A stretch of DNA of 64,000 bases from positions 335,001 to 399,000 of the forward strand of contig CAILHZ010000016.1 of NCBI GenBank assembly GCA_903834135.1, written 5' to 3'. This DNA is from an uncultured Opitutia bacterium (GTDB lineage Bacteria > Verrucomicrobiota > Verrucomicrobiia > Opitutales > Opitutaceae). Position 1 is the stretch's first letter; every line of letters starts with the position of its first letter. Below are positions 9,249-21,172 of the stretch, piece after piece. The notes below the pieces were generated by a model. The model searched no databases. It was not told the DNA's origin and worked only from the letters and a program-made list of their open reading frames with translations. Both the position numbers and the translations under genes were made by a program.

Positions 9249-9534
9249 AAGGGTATTGTCTGTATGGCCGTATTTTAGTGCGGGTTATATAACTGAATTC
9301 TCCTAAGAAATAACGGTAGTTTTGGAAATAAACAATGGAATACTGCAATTTTATGAAGATGTTTTAAATTACACAACTATATGATATACAATAGTTAATG
9401 TATAAACGTAGCTTGTTCTATAGTGTAACTCAAGCACACTCCTGCTAAACTTTATTGATCCTTTTGTGTGTCGTGAGACTAATTACTATAAAACTTATAG
9501 GATAAACTGGTTAAAACACCTGAAAAGAACCTGT
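9249..9534. other. Gene-free AT-rich intergenic stretch
   Basis: Together with its flanks this is about 410 bases between rpsT and the TonB receptor gene. I see no open frame of note, no tRNA fold and no repeat. The sequence is AT-rich and must contain the rpsT promoter on the minus strand; I cannot place it with certainty. Confidence 0.5.
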
Positions 9535-9568
9535 AAAAAAATCTACCCCCGCGTAAGCGAGGGTAGAT
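9535..9568 (-). terminator. Intrinsic terminator of the TonB-dependent receptor gene
   Basis: Stem ATCTACCC (9541-9548) / GGGTAGAT (9561-9568), extended by CGC/GCG around a GTAA-like loop. On the minus strand seven T follow. It lies 38 bases beyond the receptor stop codon. Confidence 0.85.
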
Positions 9569-9606
9569 GTGACATGTTAACTTATGTAAAAATAACCTAA
9601 AATGGC

Positions 9607-11868
9607 TTAAAATTCACCAGTTACGGTGAAGAATACTCCTCGTGGAACAAGTGGCGTGTACGCTTGATTAGCTACAGTAGCATTAGGTGCCTTTAGTAGT
9701 TTAACATCGCGGTTGAATAAATTCGTTATCTGCATACGAGCTTTAATACTCTTGATGAAATATCCAGCAGGTAGTTTCGTGCCGTACGTTAGGGAATAAT
9801 CAAAAAGTGTATATCCACCCTGTATAGCAGTTAAATTTGTTGCAGGTAATGGTAACGATGGATTTGTAGGTAATGACGTATAAACAGTGTAAGGTCCGAT
9901 GTACTTTGCTATTAGCGAAGTATTGAAACCTGCATAGTCATATGTAAATCCAAACAAACCAGTGGAGTGATTAACACTAGGAATTGCAGTTTTCGAATCC
10001 ATAAACACTGCCTTATTAATAGAACCGTTAGCAAAAACGCTTAAACCCTTTGCGAGATAATAAGTGCCTTCAGCTTCTACACCATAGTACTGTGCACCAC
10101 TGGAAAAATAATAAAGAACGTCACTAGTACTTGTACCAGCAGGGTTTTGCTGCGTGAAAGGGAAGTTGTTATAATTAATCCAATAAGCATCAACGTCGGC
10201 ATTGAAGCGTTTGGTTTTGTATACCGTACCTACTTGATAATTTGTGGTAGTTTGGATTTGTACCTGACTTAGTTGAGGATTAGGTATTTGAAATTGAGCT
10301 AATGCTGGAGTGAGCATGCCTTTAGCAAATTGTGCGTAAGCAGACCATTCGTTGGTGATCTTATAATTTAAATCTGTGAGTGGTAATGCTTTTGAGTAAA
10401 CACGACTCTGTGTGAAATAAACATTGTAAGGTGCTGTAATTTGATTTGCTGGGCCCCATGCGCGGCGGCTAACACTCATATATTTCAAGCCAACATCTAA
10501 AGTAAGTTTTGAAGTAACATTCCAAGCGTAATCGATATATGGATCGAATGTGTTAGTCCAAAAATGCATATTATATGCATACCCGTTATTGGAACCGGTG
10601 TGATTGAGATCTATAAAATCATTTTGTACTACAGGGCCCGCTGCAGCGTTGTTGTAATCATAATAATAATTGTAACGAGGACCGTGCTGATAATCTACCC
10701 AGAAGCCTGATTTAAATATACCATTGTTGTCTTCATGTGAGACTTGAAAATATGTACCGTAAGCACGCACTACGTTCACCTTAACCTGTCCACCGAAATC
10801 TTTCTTCGATGGTCCAGAATTAACATTTGGCGACTCATGGCTCATGTTATTGTAGTTAAACGTATAAATCTTATCATGTATTTCCCAGCCTGCTGGTAAA
10901 ACTGAGTCGTAAGAAATGTATTCAAGGTCTGCGTGTTTTTCTTGGTGATTACGCTGGTAATCATTACCAGCCGTATCCAGATAATTTACTTGGCCAAAAT
11001 TACGTCCAAGTGTGGCAATCTGACTTAGAGTGAAAGTAGTTTGGTTCGGATTGTTGAACTTAATATTATTGTAAGTGCCATATACTGTTATTTTAGCATT
11101 TTTCCCCACTGGAACTAGGTACTTAACTGCATAAGTATTACGCATAAGAGTACCAAATGTATGGTAGCCATCAGAGCTCATGTATTGGTAACCTGCCCAC
11201 AGTGATGAACCGTTCGCAAGAATACCGGAATTAACTTCGAGGTTTTCTAATGATGTATTCCAACTGCCATAGCTTAAAGTTGGGATAACGGAAGCATGAG
11301 TAGCAGGATCCTTGGAAGTCATAGCAATCGTACCGCCGAATGTCGCCATACCGATTGTTGCAGCTGTACCAGGACCACGGTCTATAGTTTGTTGTCCCAC
11401 TAGTTTCGCAGGAAAGTAACTTGTTGTATGATGGGTATAATCATTGCCATCACCGAAAGGAATTCCGTCAAAAGTGACGTTATACGTACCATCAGATAGG
11501 CCACGTAGCGATACCTTGGATTCATTCAAACCAGGGCCGTTTGTGTTACCCATAGCCATACTCGGAGCTAGATTTGCAATTAGTGCATAATCCGAAGTAG
11601 GAGGTAAATTATTTTGAATTGTTTGAAGATTAATAACTGATTGAGGCTGAACAGCATCAAGGCTACTTTCAAAGGGAGCCATTGTCTCTGCAGAAGTACG
11701 CGCTTCAATCACGACAACTTCTTCTAATCGTACAGTTTTATCTGTAGAAGATGCAGTAGTTGCATCAGCAGCTTTTAAACTAGCTGCAGATAATACTGAA
11801 ATTGAAATTAGCGCACTCAGTAATGTAGCGCTCAATAAACGGTTTGTAGTTACTTTGTAGGTGTTCAC
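9607..11868 (-). CDS. TonB-dependent outer-membrane receptor
   Basis: Outer-membrane gated channel driven by TonB-ExbBD for uptake of a siderophore, vitamin or carbohydrate; the ligand cannot be predicted. A signal peptide spans roughly residues 1-34 (LLSATLLSALISISVLSAAS, then KAADA). A TonB-box-like RLEEVVVIEA follows near residue 47, then a plug domain with VSLRGLSDGTYNVTFDGIPF and DRGPGTAATIGMATFGGTI, then a 22-strand-type barrel rich in Asn, Tyr and Thr, ending in an aromatic residue (VTGEF), as outer-membrane barrels do. 753 residues, GTG start at 11866-11868. It stands alone, between rpsT and rnpB, with its own terminator and no transport partner nearby. Confidence 0.88.
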   Translation of the reverse strand: MNTYKVTTNRLLSATLLSALISISVLSAASLKAADATTASSTDKTVRLEEVVVIEARTSAETMAPFESSLDAVQPQSVINLQTIQNNLPPTSDYALIANLAPSMAMGNTNGPGLNESKVSLRGLSDGTYNVTFDGIPFGDGNDYTHHTTSYFPAKLVGQQTIDRGPGTAATIGMATFGGTIAMTSKDPATHASVIPTLSYGSWNTSLENLEVNSGILANGSSLWAGYQYMSSDGYHTFGTLMRNTYAVKYLVPVGKNAKITVYGTYNNIKFNNPNQTTFTLSQIATLGRNFGQVNYLDTAGNDYQRNHQEKHADLEYISYDSVLPAGWEIHDKIYTFNYNNMSHESPNVNSGPSKKDFGGQVKVNVVRAYGTYFQVSHEDNNGIFKSGFWVDYQHGPRYNYYYDYNNAAAGPVVQNDFIDLNHTGSNNGYAYNMHFWTNTFDPYIDYAWNVTSKLTLDVGLKYMSVSRRAWGPANQITAPYNVYFTQSRVYSKALPLTDLNYKITNEWSAYAQFAKGMLTPALAQFQIPNPQLSQVQIQTTTNYQVGTVYKTKRFNADVDAYWINYNNFPFTQQNPAGTSTSDVLYYFSSGAQYYGVEAEGTYYLAKGLSVFANGSINKAVFMDSKTAIPSVNHSTGLFGFTYDYAGFNTSLIAKYIGPYTVYTSLPTNPSLPLPATNLTAIQGGYTLFDYSLTYGTKLPAGYFIKSIKARMQITNLFNRDVKLLKAPNATVANQAYTPLVPRGVFFTVTGEF

Positions 11869-11972
11869 ACATAAACTTTAACTCACAGAGGTTACAAAAC
11901 TATGGCGTAAAAGTTACGACTTTGTGACATTGAGATTATAAATGAACGTTTATAAATAACCATTTATTTTCT

Positions 11973-12468
11973 GGCAATTGCTTAGCCCTGAAGCCGATAA
12001 GCCGGATTCTGTTCCCTCTAAATTAATAGAGTTCAGCGGTCATTTCTCTCACTACATTTTGCAATATAGAGTCTACCTTCATACTACTTGCGCAGCACTC
12101 CAGTAAATGCGACATACCCGAGGCTATAGGACGGGCCGCCCAGCCTCTTATTTTGTCTTGCACCAGAAGGGGTTTTTCATGCCGTCCGCCTCGCGGCAGA
12201 GCGCGGTGGGCTTTTACCCCACCTTTTCACCCTTACCTAAACTATACCAGCAAGCTGATATAATTCAGGCGGTATATTTTCTGTGACACTCTCCGTCGCC
12301 ATGGGTTTACCCCATAACGCCTGTGCTTGCCGGTGAAAGCTCGCACAGCATCCTGCCCTATGGTGTCCGGACTTTCCTCTCCAAGGATTCAGCGGACAAG
12401 GGTGTTACCCTTGTCTTGGGATCAAAGAACTTAGAGCGACAGCCAGGCTCCAAAGCTAAGCAATTGCC
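11973..12468 (-). ncRNA. rnpB: RNase P RNA, bacterial class A
   Basis: Catalytic RNA that matures tRNA 5' ends. On the minus strand the diagnostic blocks are in order: GAGAGGAAAGTCCGGAC followed by ATAGGGCAGG (P4 5' strand and neighbourhood), the TAAGGGTGAAAAGGTGGGGT block (L15-type), AGAGAAATGACCGC, and ACAGAATCCGGCTTATCGG (P4 3' strand and 3' end). I set the ends by P1: GGCAATTGCTTAGC at the 5' end pairs perfectly over 14 bp with GCTAAGCAATTGCC at the 3' end. That gives about 496 nt, longer than the usual 350-420. It lies 53 bases downstream of the zinc-ribbon gene on the same strand and could be co-transcribed with it. Confidence 0.93.
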
Positions 12469-12521
12469 AAAGAACGAAGCTTAATAACTAGCGCTTAACC
12501 GCAGTGAGGGCAAGCAAGCGA

Positions 12522-13238
12522 TTAGGACTCAAAAAAGATAATACGGCCACACTGGTCGCAATTAGCTATCTCAGCGATGGCAGAAGATCCGCGTGAAGCT
12601 GAATCGGAATCACTAGATACCTTTAAATGACAACCGCCACACTTGCCCCCACGTATAGCAACAACAATGGGCATCATGTTTCGAGCAAGTAACCTATCGT
12701 AAATTCTAGCTGCAGGGACAGCAACAGGGACGCGAGCCATTTCAACATCCTTTTTTGCAGACTCTATTTCTACCTTAAGATTTTTTTCGCGCTCTTTAAG
12801 ACCATTGATACGTGTGTTATAGCCTGAAATATTACTCTTCGCTATCGTTTCTGCTGCTAAGAACCGTTTTTTTGCTTCATCAATCGCGTACATAATCTCG
12901 AGTTCCTTGCCTTCGAGATCTCCAATCAATGTCTGTGTTGTTTCAATTTCGTGCCCTAAAGCCTGATACTCTTCGTTCTTTCTGACAGCAGATTGCTGTG
13001 TGCGGTATTTGTTAAGACGATCATTTGCACCGCCAATTTGCGTTTCAATATCCTTTTTCTGCACTTCAAGTGTGCGCTGCTCTACACGAGCGGCTTCAAT
13101 CGCAGCATTTTCTGCAGCAATTGTTCGCTCAATAGCAGCGATTTCAGCAGGGACAGCCTTAAGCTGCGACTCTACGCCTAGCCTTTTACTATCGCGATCT
13201 TGCAAGATAAGGAGCAGTTCTAGCGTAGGACTTAGCAT
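12522..13238 (-). CDS. Coiled-coil zinc-ribbon protein (DUF164/CdsZ-like)
   Basis: A 238-residue protein with a long antiparallel coiled coil from about residue 10 to 175 (alternating Glu/Lys/Ala/Ile heptads), followed by a C4 zinc ribbon: KCGGCHLKV and NCDQCGR, separated by a Ser/Ala-rich insert of about 20 residues. This is the architecture of the DUF164 family, which includes chlamydial CdsZ (a type III secretion accessory) and many uncharacterised proteins with presumed nucleic-acid or protein scaffolding roles. The conserved turn RKNEEYQALGHEI is typical. ATG start at 13236-13238; divergent from gyrB by 198 bases and directly upstream of rnpB. Exact role unknown. Confidence 0.85.
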   Translation of the reverse strand: MLSPTLELLLILQDRDSKRLGVESQLKAVPAEIAAIERTIAAENAAIEAARVEQRTLEVQKKDIETQIGGANDRLNKYRTQQSAVRKNEEYQALGHEIETTQTLIGDLEGKELEIMYAIDEAKKRFLAAETIAKSNISGYNTRINGLKEREKNLKVEIESAKKDVEMARVPVAVPAARIYDRLLARNMMPIVVAIRGGKCGGCHLKVSSDSDSASRGSSAIAEIANCDQCGRIIFFES

Positions 13239-13412
13239 GATTTTGGATGGTGCAATGGGTCCAGCGCTTGGTCAAGAACGCTTACCCCCGTACCGGAATA
13301 CCCTTTAAAAATCTGAGGCCCGTTAAATCAAAAAGAAAGGCCTTAAAAACCCTCATTTTTACAAAGAAAACTCTCGCCACCAAATGCGTTTTCAGAGACT
13401 ATTTAATTCTGA

Positions 13413-15974
<2,562 letters not shown>

Positions 15975-16014
15975 ACCGAATTCAGAGCACCGTGCTACCT
16001 AACTTTTATTATTG

Positions 16015-18477
16015 ATGTATACAGGATCAGAAAAACTCCAGTCGGCTAACATCACCGACATCATGCAGACCGCCTACATTGATTACTCAATGTCGGTTAT
16101 TATTTCACGTGCTCTGCCCGATGCACGCGATGGTCTTAAGCCCGTACAACGGCGTATTCTTTACGCAATGCTTCGCTTAGGCTTATTGCATAATCGTCCT
16201 TTTAATAAGTGCGCTAAAGTGGTCGGCGAAGTGTTAGGTAACTACCACCCTCACGGTGATGCCTCCGTATACGATACTTTAGTACGTCTAGCCCAACCTT
16301 GGGTAGTTCGCTATCCGCTGATTGACCCTCAAGGAAACTTCGGTTCGGTGGACGGCGATCCACCAGCGGCTTACCGTTATACCGAAAGTCGCTTAGACGA
16401 AGTAGCTGAAGAACTCTTAAGAGATATCAACGAAGATACGGTAGATTTCGTTCCTAACTATAACGAAGAAACAACCGAGCCTACGGTTCTTCCTTCAGCC
16501 TTACCTAGTTTGCTCATGAATGGATCGACCGGTATCGCGGTCGGCATGGCAACGAATATTCCTCCCCATAATTTGGATGAACTTATCGATGCTACCTGCG
16601 CTATCATCGACAATCCGAATATTTCTGTAGATGACATCTGCAATATTATCAAAGGACCTGATTTCCCTTCTGGCGGTGTAATTGCAGGCCGTGAGGGTAT
16701 CTTAAGCTATTTAAAGACAGGTCGCGGCATCGTTCGTATCAAAGGCAAAGCCCACACTGAAGAAATGAAGGGTGGCTCAGAGCAGATCGTTATTACTGAA
16801 ATTCCGTATAACGTTAATCGTGCTACCTTGGTGACACGCATTGCAGAACTTGTTGGCGAAAAAGTACTTGAAGGTATTCGCGATCTTCGCGATGAGTCCG
16901 ACGAGAACACACGTATCGTTATCGAGCTTAAACGAGGCGAACAAGCTAAGGTTGTTATCAATCAACTGTTTCAAAAAACAGCTCTAGAATCTTCCTTTGG
17001 TGTTATTCTTCTAGCTATCGACCATAAACGGCCGAAGCAGATGAACATCAAGGAGCTTATCGAGTGTTACATCGCCCACAGACGCGAAGTTATTACTCGT
17101 AGAACACAATTCCGATTAAATGAAGCTGAAGATCGTGCTCATATTCTCGAGGGCTATAAAATCGCTCTTGATAATTTAGATGATTTTGTCCGCGTTATTC
17201 GTTCCTCAGGCAGCAGAGATGAGGCGAAAGTTAAGTTAATGGCGAAATACCCATTAAGCGAACGCCAGACTGATTCCATCTTAGAACTTCGCCTATATCA
17301 ATTAACAGGACTCGAGCGCGACAAAATCGAAGCCGAGTATCTTGAATTACTCAGAATCGTTGAAGAGTTACGCAGCATTCTTAATTCTGAAAGTAAATTA
17401 CTTGAACTGATTAAGAAAGAGCTTGGCGAAATGAGAGCTAAATACACCTCTCCTCGCCGCACTGAGATTGTCGCAGCGGCTGGTGAATTCCGTATGGAAG
17501 ACGTTATTCCTAACGAGGGCTGTGTCATTACAGCTTCTCACTTAGGATTCGTTAAACGCACACGCGTTTCAGACTATCGCTCGCAAAAGCGTGGCGGGAA
17601 AGGAATCATAGGTACTGAAACCTATGATGAAGATTTCGTAGAGCACTTGTTCACAGCAAGTACGCACGACTACATCCTCTTCCTCACTAACCTTGGCCAA
17701 TGTCATGCGCGTAAAGTATATGACGTTCCAGAAGGAACACGTACTTCAAAGGGCAAATCTGTCACAAGCTTCTTACGCTTATCTGACGGCGAAAAAATCG
17801 CTGCAATGATCTGCGTAAAAGACTTCACAGATGACTTGCACCTAATCATGGCCACCAAGGCAGGCATCACAAAAAAGACAACGCTTGCTGATTATACTAA
17901 CGCGACACGCGAAGGAGGCTTGCGCGGCATAAAACTTGAAGAGCATGATAGTCTAGTTGGTTGTGTTCTCACAACCGGTACAAACGAAATTATTCTCGTC
18001 AGCCATAAGGGCCAAGCTGTTCGCTTCACTGAAGAAGATCTTCGTGATCAAGGACGTGACACAGTTGGCGTAACAGGTATGCGCTTTAAGTATGACGGCG
18101 ACTATGTACAAGCTATCGAAGTGTGTGACAATGAAGCTCAGCTGCTTGTTGCACGCGAAGATGGAATTGGCAAACGCACTCCATTTGGTGACTACCGCTT
18201 AATTTCACGCGGCGGCTCAGGCGTAATTGCAATCGACCTCCCTGAGGACGGTTCTGTTAATGTCGCTGGAGCTCTAAGCGTGCGCAATGATGCTGAAGTC
18301 ATGTTCCTTACAGCTAAGGGACAAAGCATTCGAACACGGGTAAGTGAGATTCGCGAAACTGGCCGTGGAGCAAGAGGCGTAAAGCTGCTTACTCTCGCCG
18401 AAGGTGACCGTTTACTTAGCATTGCCCGCGTTATTGAAACCGCTGAAGAAGAAGCAGCAGGCGAACCAGAAGCCTAA
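16015..18477 (+). CDS. gyrA: DNA gyrase subunit A
   Basis: DNA cleavage and wrapping subunit of gyrase. Counting from ATG 16015 (an in-frame TTG lies one codon earlier), the catalytic tyrosine in [10 protein letters not shown] is residue 122, the same number as in E. coli. The C-terminal beta-pinwheel contains the GyrA box SQKRGGKG, which separates it from ParC. The quinolone-resistance-determining segment reads [17 protein letters not shown], with Ala at the position of E. coli Ser83. 820 residues, of usual size, with an acidic tail ([11 protein letters not shown]). The stop codon is embedded in a hairpin (18470-18497). No Shine-Dalgarno sequence. Confidence 0.97.
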   Translation: MYTGSEKLQSANITDIMQTAYIDYSMSVIISRALPDARDGLKPVQRRILYAMLRLGLLHNRPFNKCAKVVGEVLGNYHPHGDASVYDTLVRLAQPWVVRYPLIDPQGNFGSVDGDPPAAYRYTESRLDEVAEELLRDINEDTVDFVPNYNEETTEPTVLPSALPSLLMNGSTGIAVGMATNIPPHNLDELIDATCAIIDNPNISVDDICNIIKGPDFPSGGVIAGREGILSYLKTGRGIVRIKGKAHTEEMKGGSEQIVITEIPYNVNRATLVTRIAELVGEKVLEGIRDLRDESDENTRIVIELKRGEQAKVVINQLFQKTALESSFGVILLAIDHKRPKQMNIKELIECYIAHRREVITRRTQFRLNEAEDRAHILEGYKIALDNLDDFVRVIRSSGSRDEAKVKLMAKYPLSERQTDSILELRLYQLTGLERDKIEAEYLELLRIVEELRSILNSESKLLELIKKELGEMRAKYTSPRRTEIVAAAGEFRMEDVIPNEGCVITASHLGFVKRTRVSDYRSQKRGGKGIIGTETYDEDFVEHLFTASTHDYILFLTNLGQCHARKVYDVPEGTRTSKGKSVTSFLRLSDGEKIAAMICVKDFTDDLHLIMATKAGITKKTTLADYTNATREGGLRGIKLEEHDSLVGCVLTTGTNEIILVSHKGQAVRFTEEDLRDQGRDTVGVTGMRFKYDGDYVQAIEVCDNEAQLLVAREDGIGKRTPFGDYRLISRGGSGVIAIDLPEDGSVNVAGALSVRNDAEVMFLTAKGQSIRTRVSEIRETGRGARGVKLLTLAEGDRLLSIARVIETAEEEAAGEPEA

Positions 18478-18497
18478 GCCTTATAAAGCTTAGGCTT
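18470..18497 (+). repeat. Perfect 10-bp inverted repeat over the gyrA stop codon
   Basis: AAGCCTAAGC (18470-18479) and GCTTAGGCTT (18488-18497) pair around an 8-base loop. The left arm includes the gyrA stop. There is no T-run after it, so it is either a factor-dependent or processing hairpin, or a weak terminator. Confidence 0.55.
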
Positions 18498-18551
18498 AAC
18501 TAGCGTAAAATGAAATTGCCTAAAAAGGCATTGAAGACTGATTATGCCTTG

Positions 18552-19160
18552 ATGAAGACAATTCGTTTTTTAGCCATTTTTGCGCTTTCTTATACGAGTT
18601 TTTTATACGCAGAGGATACACGTTTTACTAAAGCCGTCACACCTGATGACTTTGCTTTGGCCGGCCTTTCTAAGTTATCCCCTTTAGAATTATACCGTCT
18701 AGATCAACTCATAGAACAATACAAAAGCGGTGCACTCACTGCAGCCAAACAAGAAACTGCTAAAGCAGAAGCTCGAGCAATCGAGGCAGAAAAAAAAGCA
18801 GAGATAGTTAGAGCAGATGCACAAAGCCAAATCACAAAAGCTAAAGATGATCTAAAAAAAGCATCAGCTAGCTTGATGGCTAAAGCTAAAAATCTTTTAA
18901 CACCGGGGACTACCGTAGAATACAAAACAACAGAAAGCCGTATAGTTGGGTCGATTTCAGGATGGGAACCTCACTCTGTCTTTGCATTGGAAAATGGCGA
19001 AGTTTGGGCCGTTGCAGATGCTAGCGAGTATGTAAACGGAGGGTTTGTAAAGAGTCCTAAGGTAATCTTAAAACCTGCGCGTTTTCTCGGCGGATTCCAG
19101 ATGGAAATCGTCGGGATGGGCACTCTGCGTGTACGTCTTATCGGAAGTACAAAAGAATAA
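18552..19160 (+). CDS. Secreted coiled-coil protein with C-terminal beta domain, unknown function
   Basis: I do not recognise a characterised family. Starting at ATG 18552 the protein has a clear signal peptide (MKTIRFLAIFALSYTSFLYA, then EDTRF); an upstream ATG at 18510 would add 14 residues and spoil it. Residues about 35-110 are a Lys/Glu/Ala-rich coiled coil preceded by LSPLELYRLDQLIEQYKSG. The last 70 residues look like a small beta barrel (VGSISGWEPHSVFALENGEV, then WAVADASEY), a pattern met in uncharacterised bacterial exported proteins. 202 residues. Follows gyrA after 74 bases, and converges with the exonuclease gene, 1 base apart. Confidence 0.7.
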   Translation: MKTIRFLAIFALSYTSFLYAEDTRFTKAVTPDDFALAGLSKLSPLELYRLDQLIEQYKSGALTAAKQETAKAEARAIEAEKKAEIVRADAQSQITKAKDDLKKASASLMAKAKNLLTPGTTVEYKTTESRIVGSISGWEPHSVFALENGEVWAVADASEYVNGGFVKSPKVILKPARFLGGFQMEIVGMGTLRVRLIGSTKE

Positions 19161-19161
19161 G

Positions 19162-19830
19162 CTATAGTCCTAATTCTGTTTGCTCCAACTCTTCTCTCTT
19201 TACTGGATCTAGCGTACTTAAAGTAATGAGCTGAGCTAAACTTAGCTGTGCTACATCTGGAATAAGTGCCAAAGCATTAAGTAGAAGTGCTCCTGCAAGA
19301 GCGTCATATAAAGCGCAGTGATAACTTCTTCTACTTAAAGGACAGTGTTTTTCGGCACAAAGCTGCAGTTCGTTTCTTAAACCAGCGGCTTCAATTATGT
19401 CTTCTAGTCCACCGGACTTAAAGTTGGGATAAAATTGACTGTATAAACGTGCAGTATCTATCCAAGGGCCCCATTCACGCACAGTAGCATTTGAGCGAAC
19501 AAAGTCAGGCGACTGTCTTGGATAAGGCCACGTCGCTTTCAAAAGAGAATTTTCCGCTCCAGCATAATGGGCAGCAAGAGGTGCCTGTTCTCTTAGTGAT
19601 GCGAAATATTCCCAGTCATCTGAAAAATTAGCTTCTAAGTCACACATCTCATTTTTTATCCCATGGATTTGTTGATCCTCTGGTCGAATAATTCCTTGAG
19701 ACCTGCACAAACGAGTCTTTGTTTCAACGACTACCCCGTCTGCTAATCTAACAACCCCGTATTCAATGACACCCGAATTTCGATTACCTTCAAAGTCTAT
19801 GAAAAATATAGGATGCTTAAGCCAGGACAT
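19162..19830 (-). CDS. DEDDh-type 3'-5' exonuclease domain protein (DnaQ-like)
   Basis: RNase H-fold exonuclease with a probable DNA or RNA 3' trimming role. The DxE of motif Exo I is in FIDFEGN (about residues 10-16), the middle Asp of Exo II in the HYAGAENSLLK/WIDTARL region, and Exo III-epsilon as HCALYDALAGALLL near the C-terminus, where His and Asp are five residues apart. 222 residues, close to a stand-alone DnaQ domain and without a polymerase partner. The start overlaps a weak GGGTGG sequence supplied by the end of the upstream flavoprotein gene, 9 bases away, so the two are probably co-transcribed. Exact substrate cannot be told. Confidence 0.75.
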   Translation of the reverse strand: MSWLKHPIFFIDFEGNRNSGVIEYGVVRLADGVVVETKTRLCRSQGIIRPEDQQIHGIKNEMCDLEANFSDDWEYFASLREQAPLAAHYAGAENSLLKATWPYPRQSPDFVRSNATVREWGPWIDTARLYSQFYPNFKSGGLEDIIEAAGLRNELQLCAEKHCPLSRRSYHCALYDALAGALLLNALALIPDVAQLSLAQLITLSTLDPVKREELEQTELGL

Positions 19831-19839
19831 AATGCCACC

Positions 19840-21063
19840 CTAGGTTAGTTGAGATTCACTCATAGCTCTACCGCCATGCCAACCTGTTGTCCAGGCAGCT
19901 TGAAAATTAAAACCTCCTGTTACTCCGTCAATATCGAGCACTTCACCAGCAAAATATAAATTAGGACAGATGCGGCTCTGCATCGTAGAAAAATCAATTT
20001 CACTTAATTTAACTCCTCCACAAGTAACAAACTCTTCCTTATTCATACTTTTACCTGTTACAGAGAATGAAGAAGAACCAATGAGCTGAGTTAAATTTTG
20101 CAAGAGTGCTTTCGATACCCCAGCCCACTGTACTTTGTCTCCAATGTTAGCATGTAGACATAGCCTCTCCCATAATCGTGCAGGTAAGCTAAAAGGATTC
20201 CCAGTAGTTATTTGCCTTTTAGGGTGAGTAATTTTTTGGGCGTTTAATGCAGCTTCAATTTGAATTAAACTCAGCGATGAAGCCCAATTAACTAAAAGTG
20301 TAAATTTGTAATCAATTTCATGAAGCTCTCGAGCAGCCAGTGAGGAAAGTTTAAGAATTGCAGGTCCACTTAACCCCCAGTGTGTAATTAATATTGGACC
20401 CTGAGTTATGTACTTAGCGTCTTTAATTTTTGCTTCAGCTTTGACTACTGCCAATCCTTCAAGCCCTTTCAAAAGCACACTATCAATGTGAAAAGTAAAT
20501 AGTGAAGGTACAGCAGGTATAATCGTGTGACCTAATTGCTGCGCAATTTGAATACCGGCCGAACTTTTATTTCCACCCGTTGCAATAAGCACTTTATCAA
20601 AGTGCTCTAATTCACCAGTCGTTAAATTTAAATCAAAGCCAGCACTACTTTGTAGCATTGAATTAACACCGCATCTGACTTTAACACTTACTCCTGCTCT
20701 CCTAGCTGCGTCCTGAAGACATGAACTGATAGTTTCGGAACTATCAGTAATGGGAAATACTCGTCCGTCATCTTCTGTTTTAAGTTCTACACCACGGCGA
20801 TTAAACCAAGCAAATGTCTCAGTGGGGCCAAACCTGTGGAAAGGCCCCAGAAGTTCGCGGCTACCTCTAGGATAATGCGTGACAAGTATCTTTGGCTCAT
20901 AGCAGGCATGTGTGACGTTACACCTTCCGCCACCTGAAACCTTAACCTTAGCGAGTAAATGTGCAGTGGCCTCGTACAATACGACATTAGTCCCAGGCGT
21001 TTCAGCTGCTGCAATAGCAGCGAAAAAACCTGCAGCTCCACCACCTATAACCGCAATACGCAT
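19840..21063 (-). CDS. HI0933/YhiN (BaiN)-type NAD(P)/FAD-dependent oxidoreductase
   Basis: Flavoprotein of the HI0933 family. The N-terminal dinucleotide-binding motif IAVIGGGAAGFFAAIAAAE spans residues 3-21, followed by the family fingerprint KVSGGGRCNVTH near residue 42. A second FAD contact, ILITHWGLSGPAILKLSS, lies mid-protein, and the C-terminal FAD motif reads LYFAGEVLDIDGVTGGFNFQ. 407 residues matches the family. The physiological substrate is unknown for nearly all members; the BaiN bile-acid enzyme is a distant relative. ATG start, likely co-transcribed with the downstream exonuclease gene. Confidence 0.88.
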   Translation of the reverse strand: MRIAVIGGGAAGFFAAIAAAETPGTNVVLYEATAHLLAKVKVSGGGRCNVTHACYEPKILVTHYPRGSRELLGPFHRFGPTETFAWFNRRGVELKTEDDGRVFPITDSSETISSCLQDAARRAGVSVKVRCGVNSMLQSSAGFDLNLTTGELEHFDKVLIATGGNKSSAGIQIAQQLGHTIIPAVPSLFTFHIDSVLLKGLEGLAVVKAEAKIKDAKYITQGPILITHWGLSGPAILKLSSLAARELHEIDYKFTLLVNWASSLSLIQIEAALNAQKITHPKRQITTGNPFSLPARLWERLCLHANIGDKVQWAGVSKALLQNLTQLIGSSSFSVTGKSMNKEEFVTCGGVKLSEIDFSTMQSRICPNLYFAGEVLDIDGVTGGFNFQAAWTTGWHGGRAMSESQLT

Positions 21064-21172
21064 GATTCAAATTGCCCCTTTATTCCCTCCCAAGCACCAA
21101 AAAAAGGCACGAACTGTTCATTTATAGCAATAAAGTAAGTAAATTTTCCGTGCCATCTAAGGCACTGTCGGC

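Noticed and set aside
9249-9534. Possible tRNA or small RNA in the rpsT-TonB receptor gap
   Set aside because: No cloverleaf, no conserved box and only AT-rich sequence.
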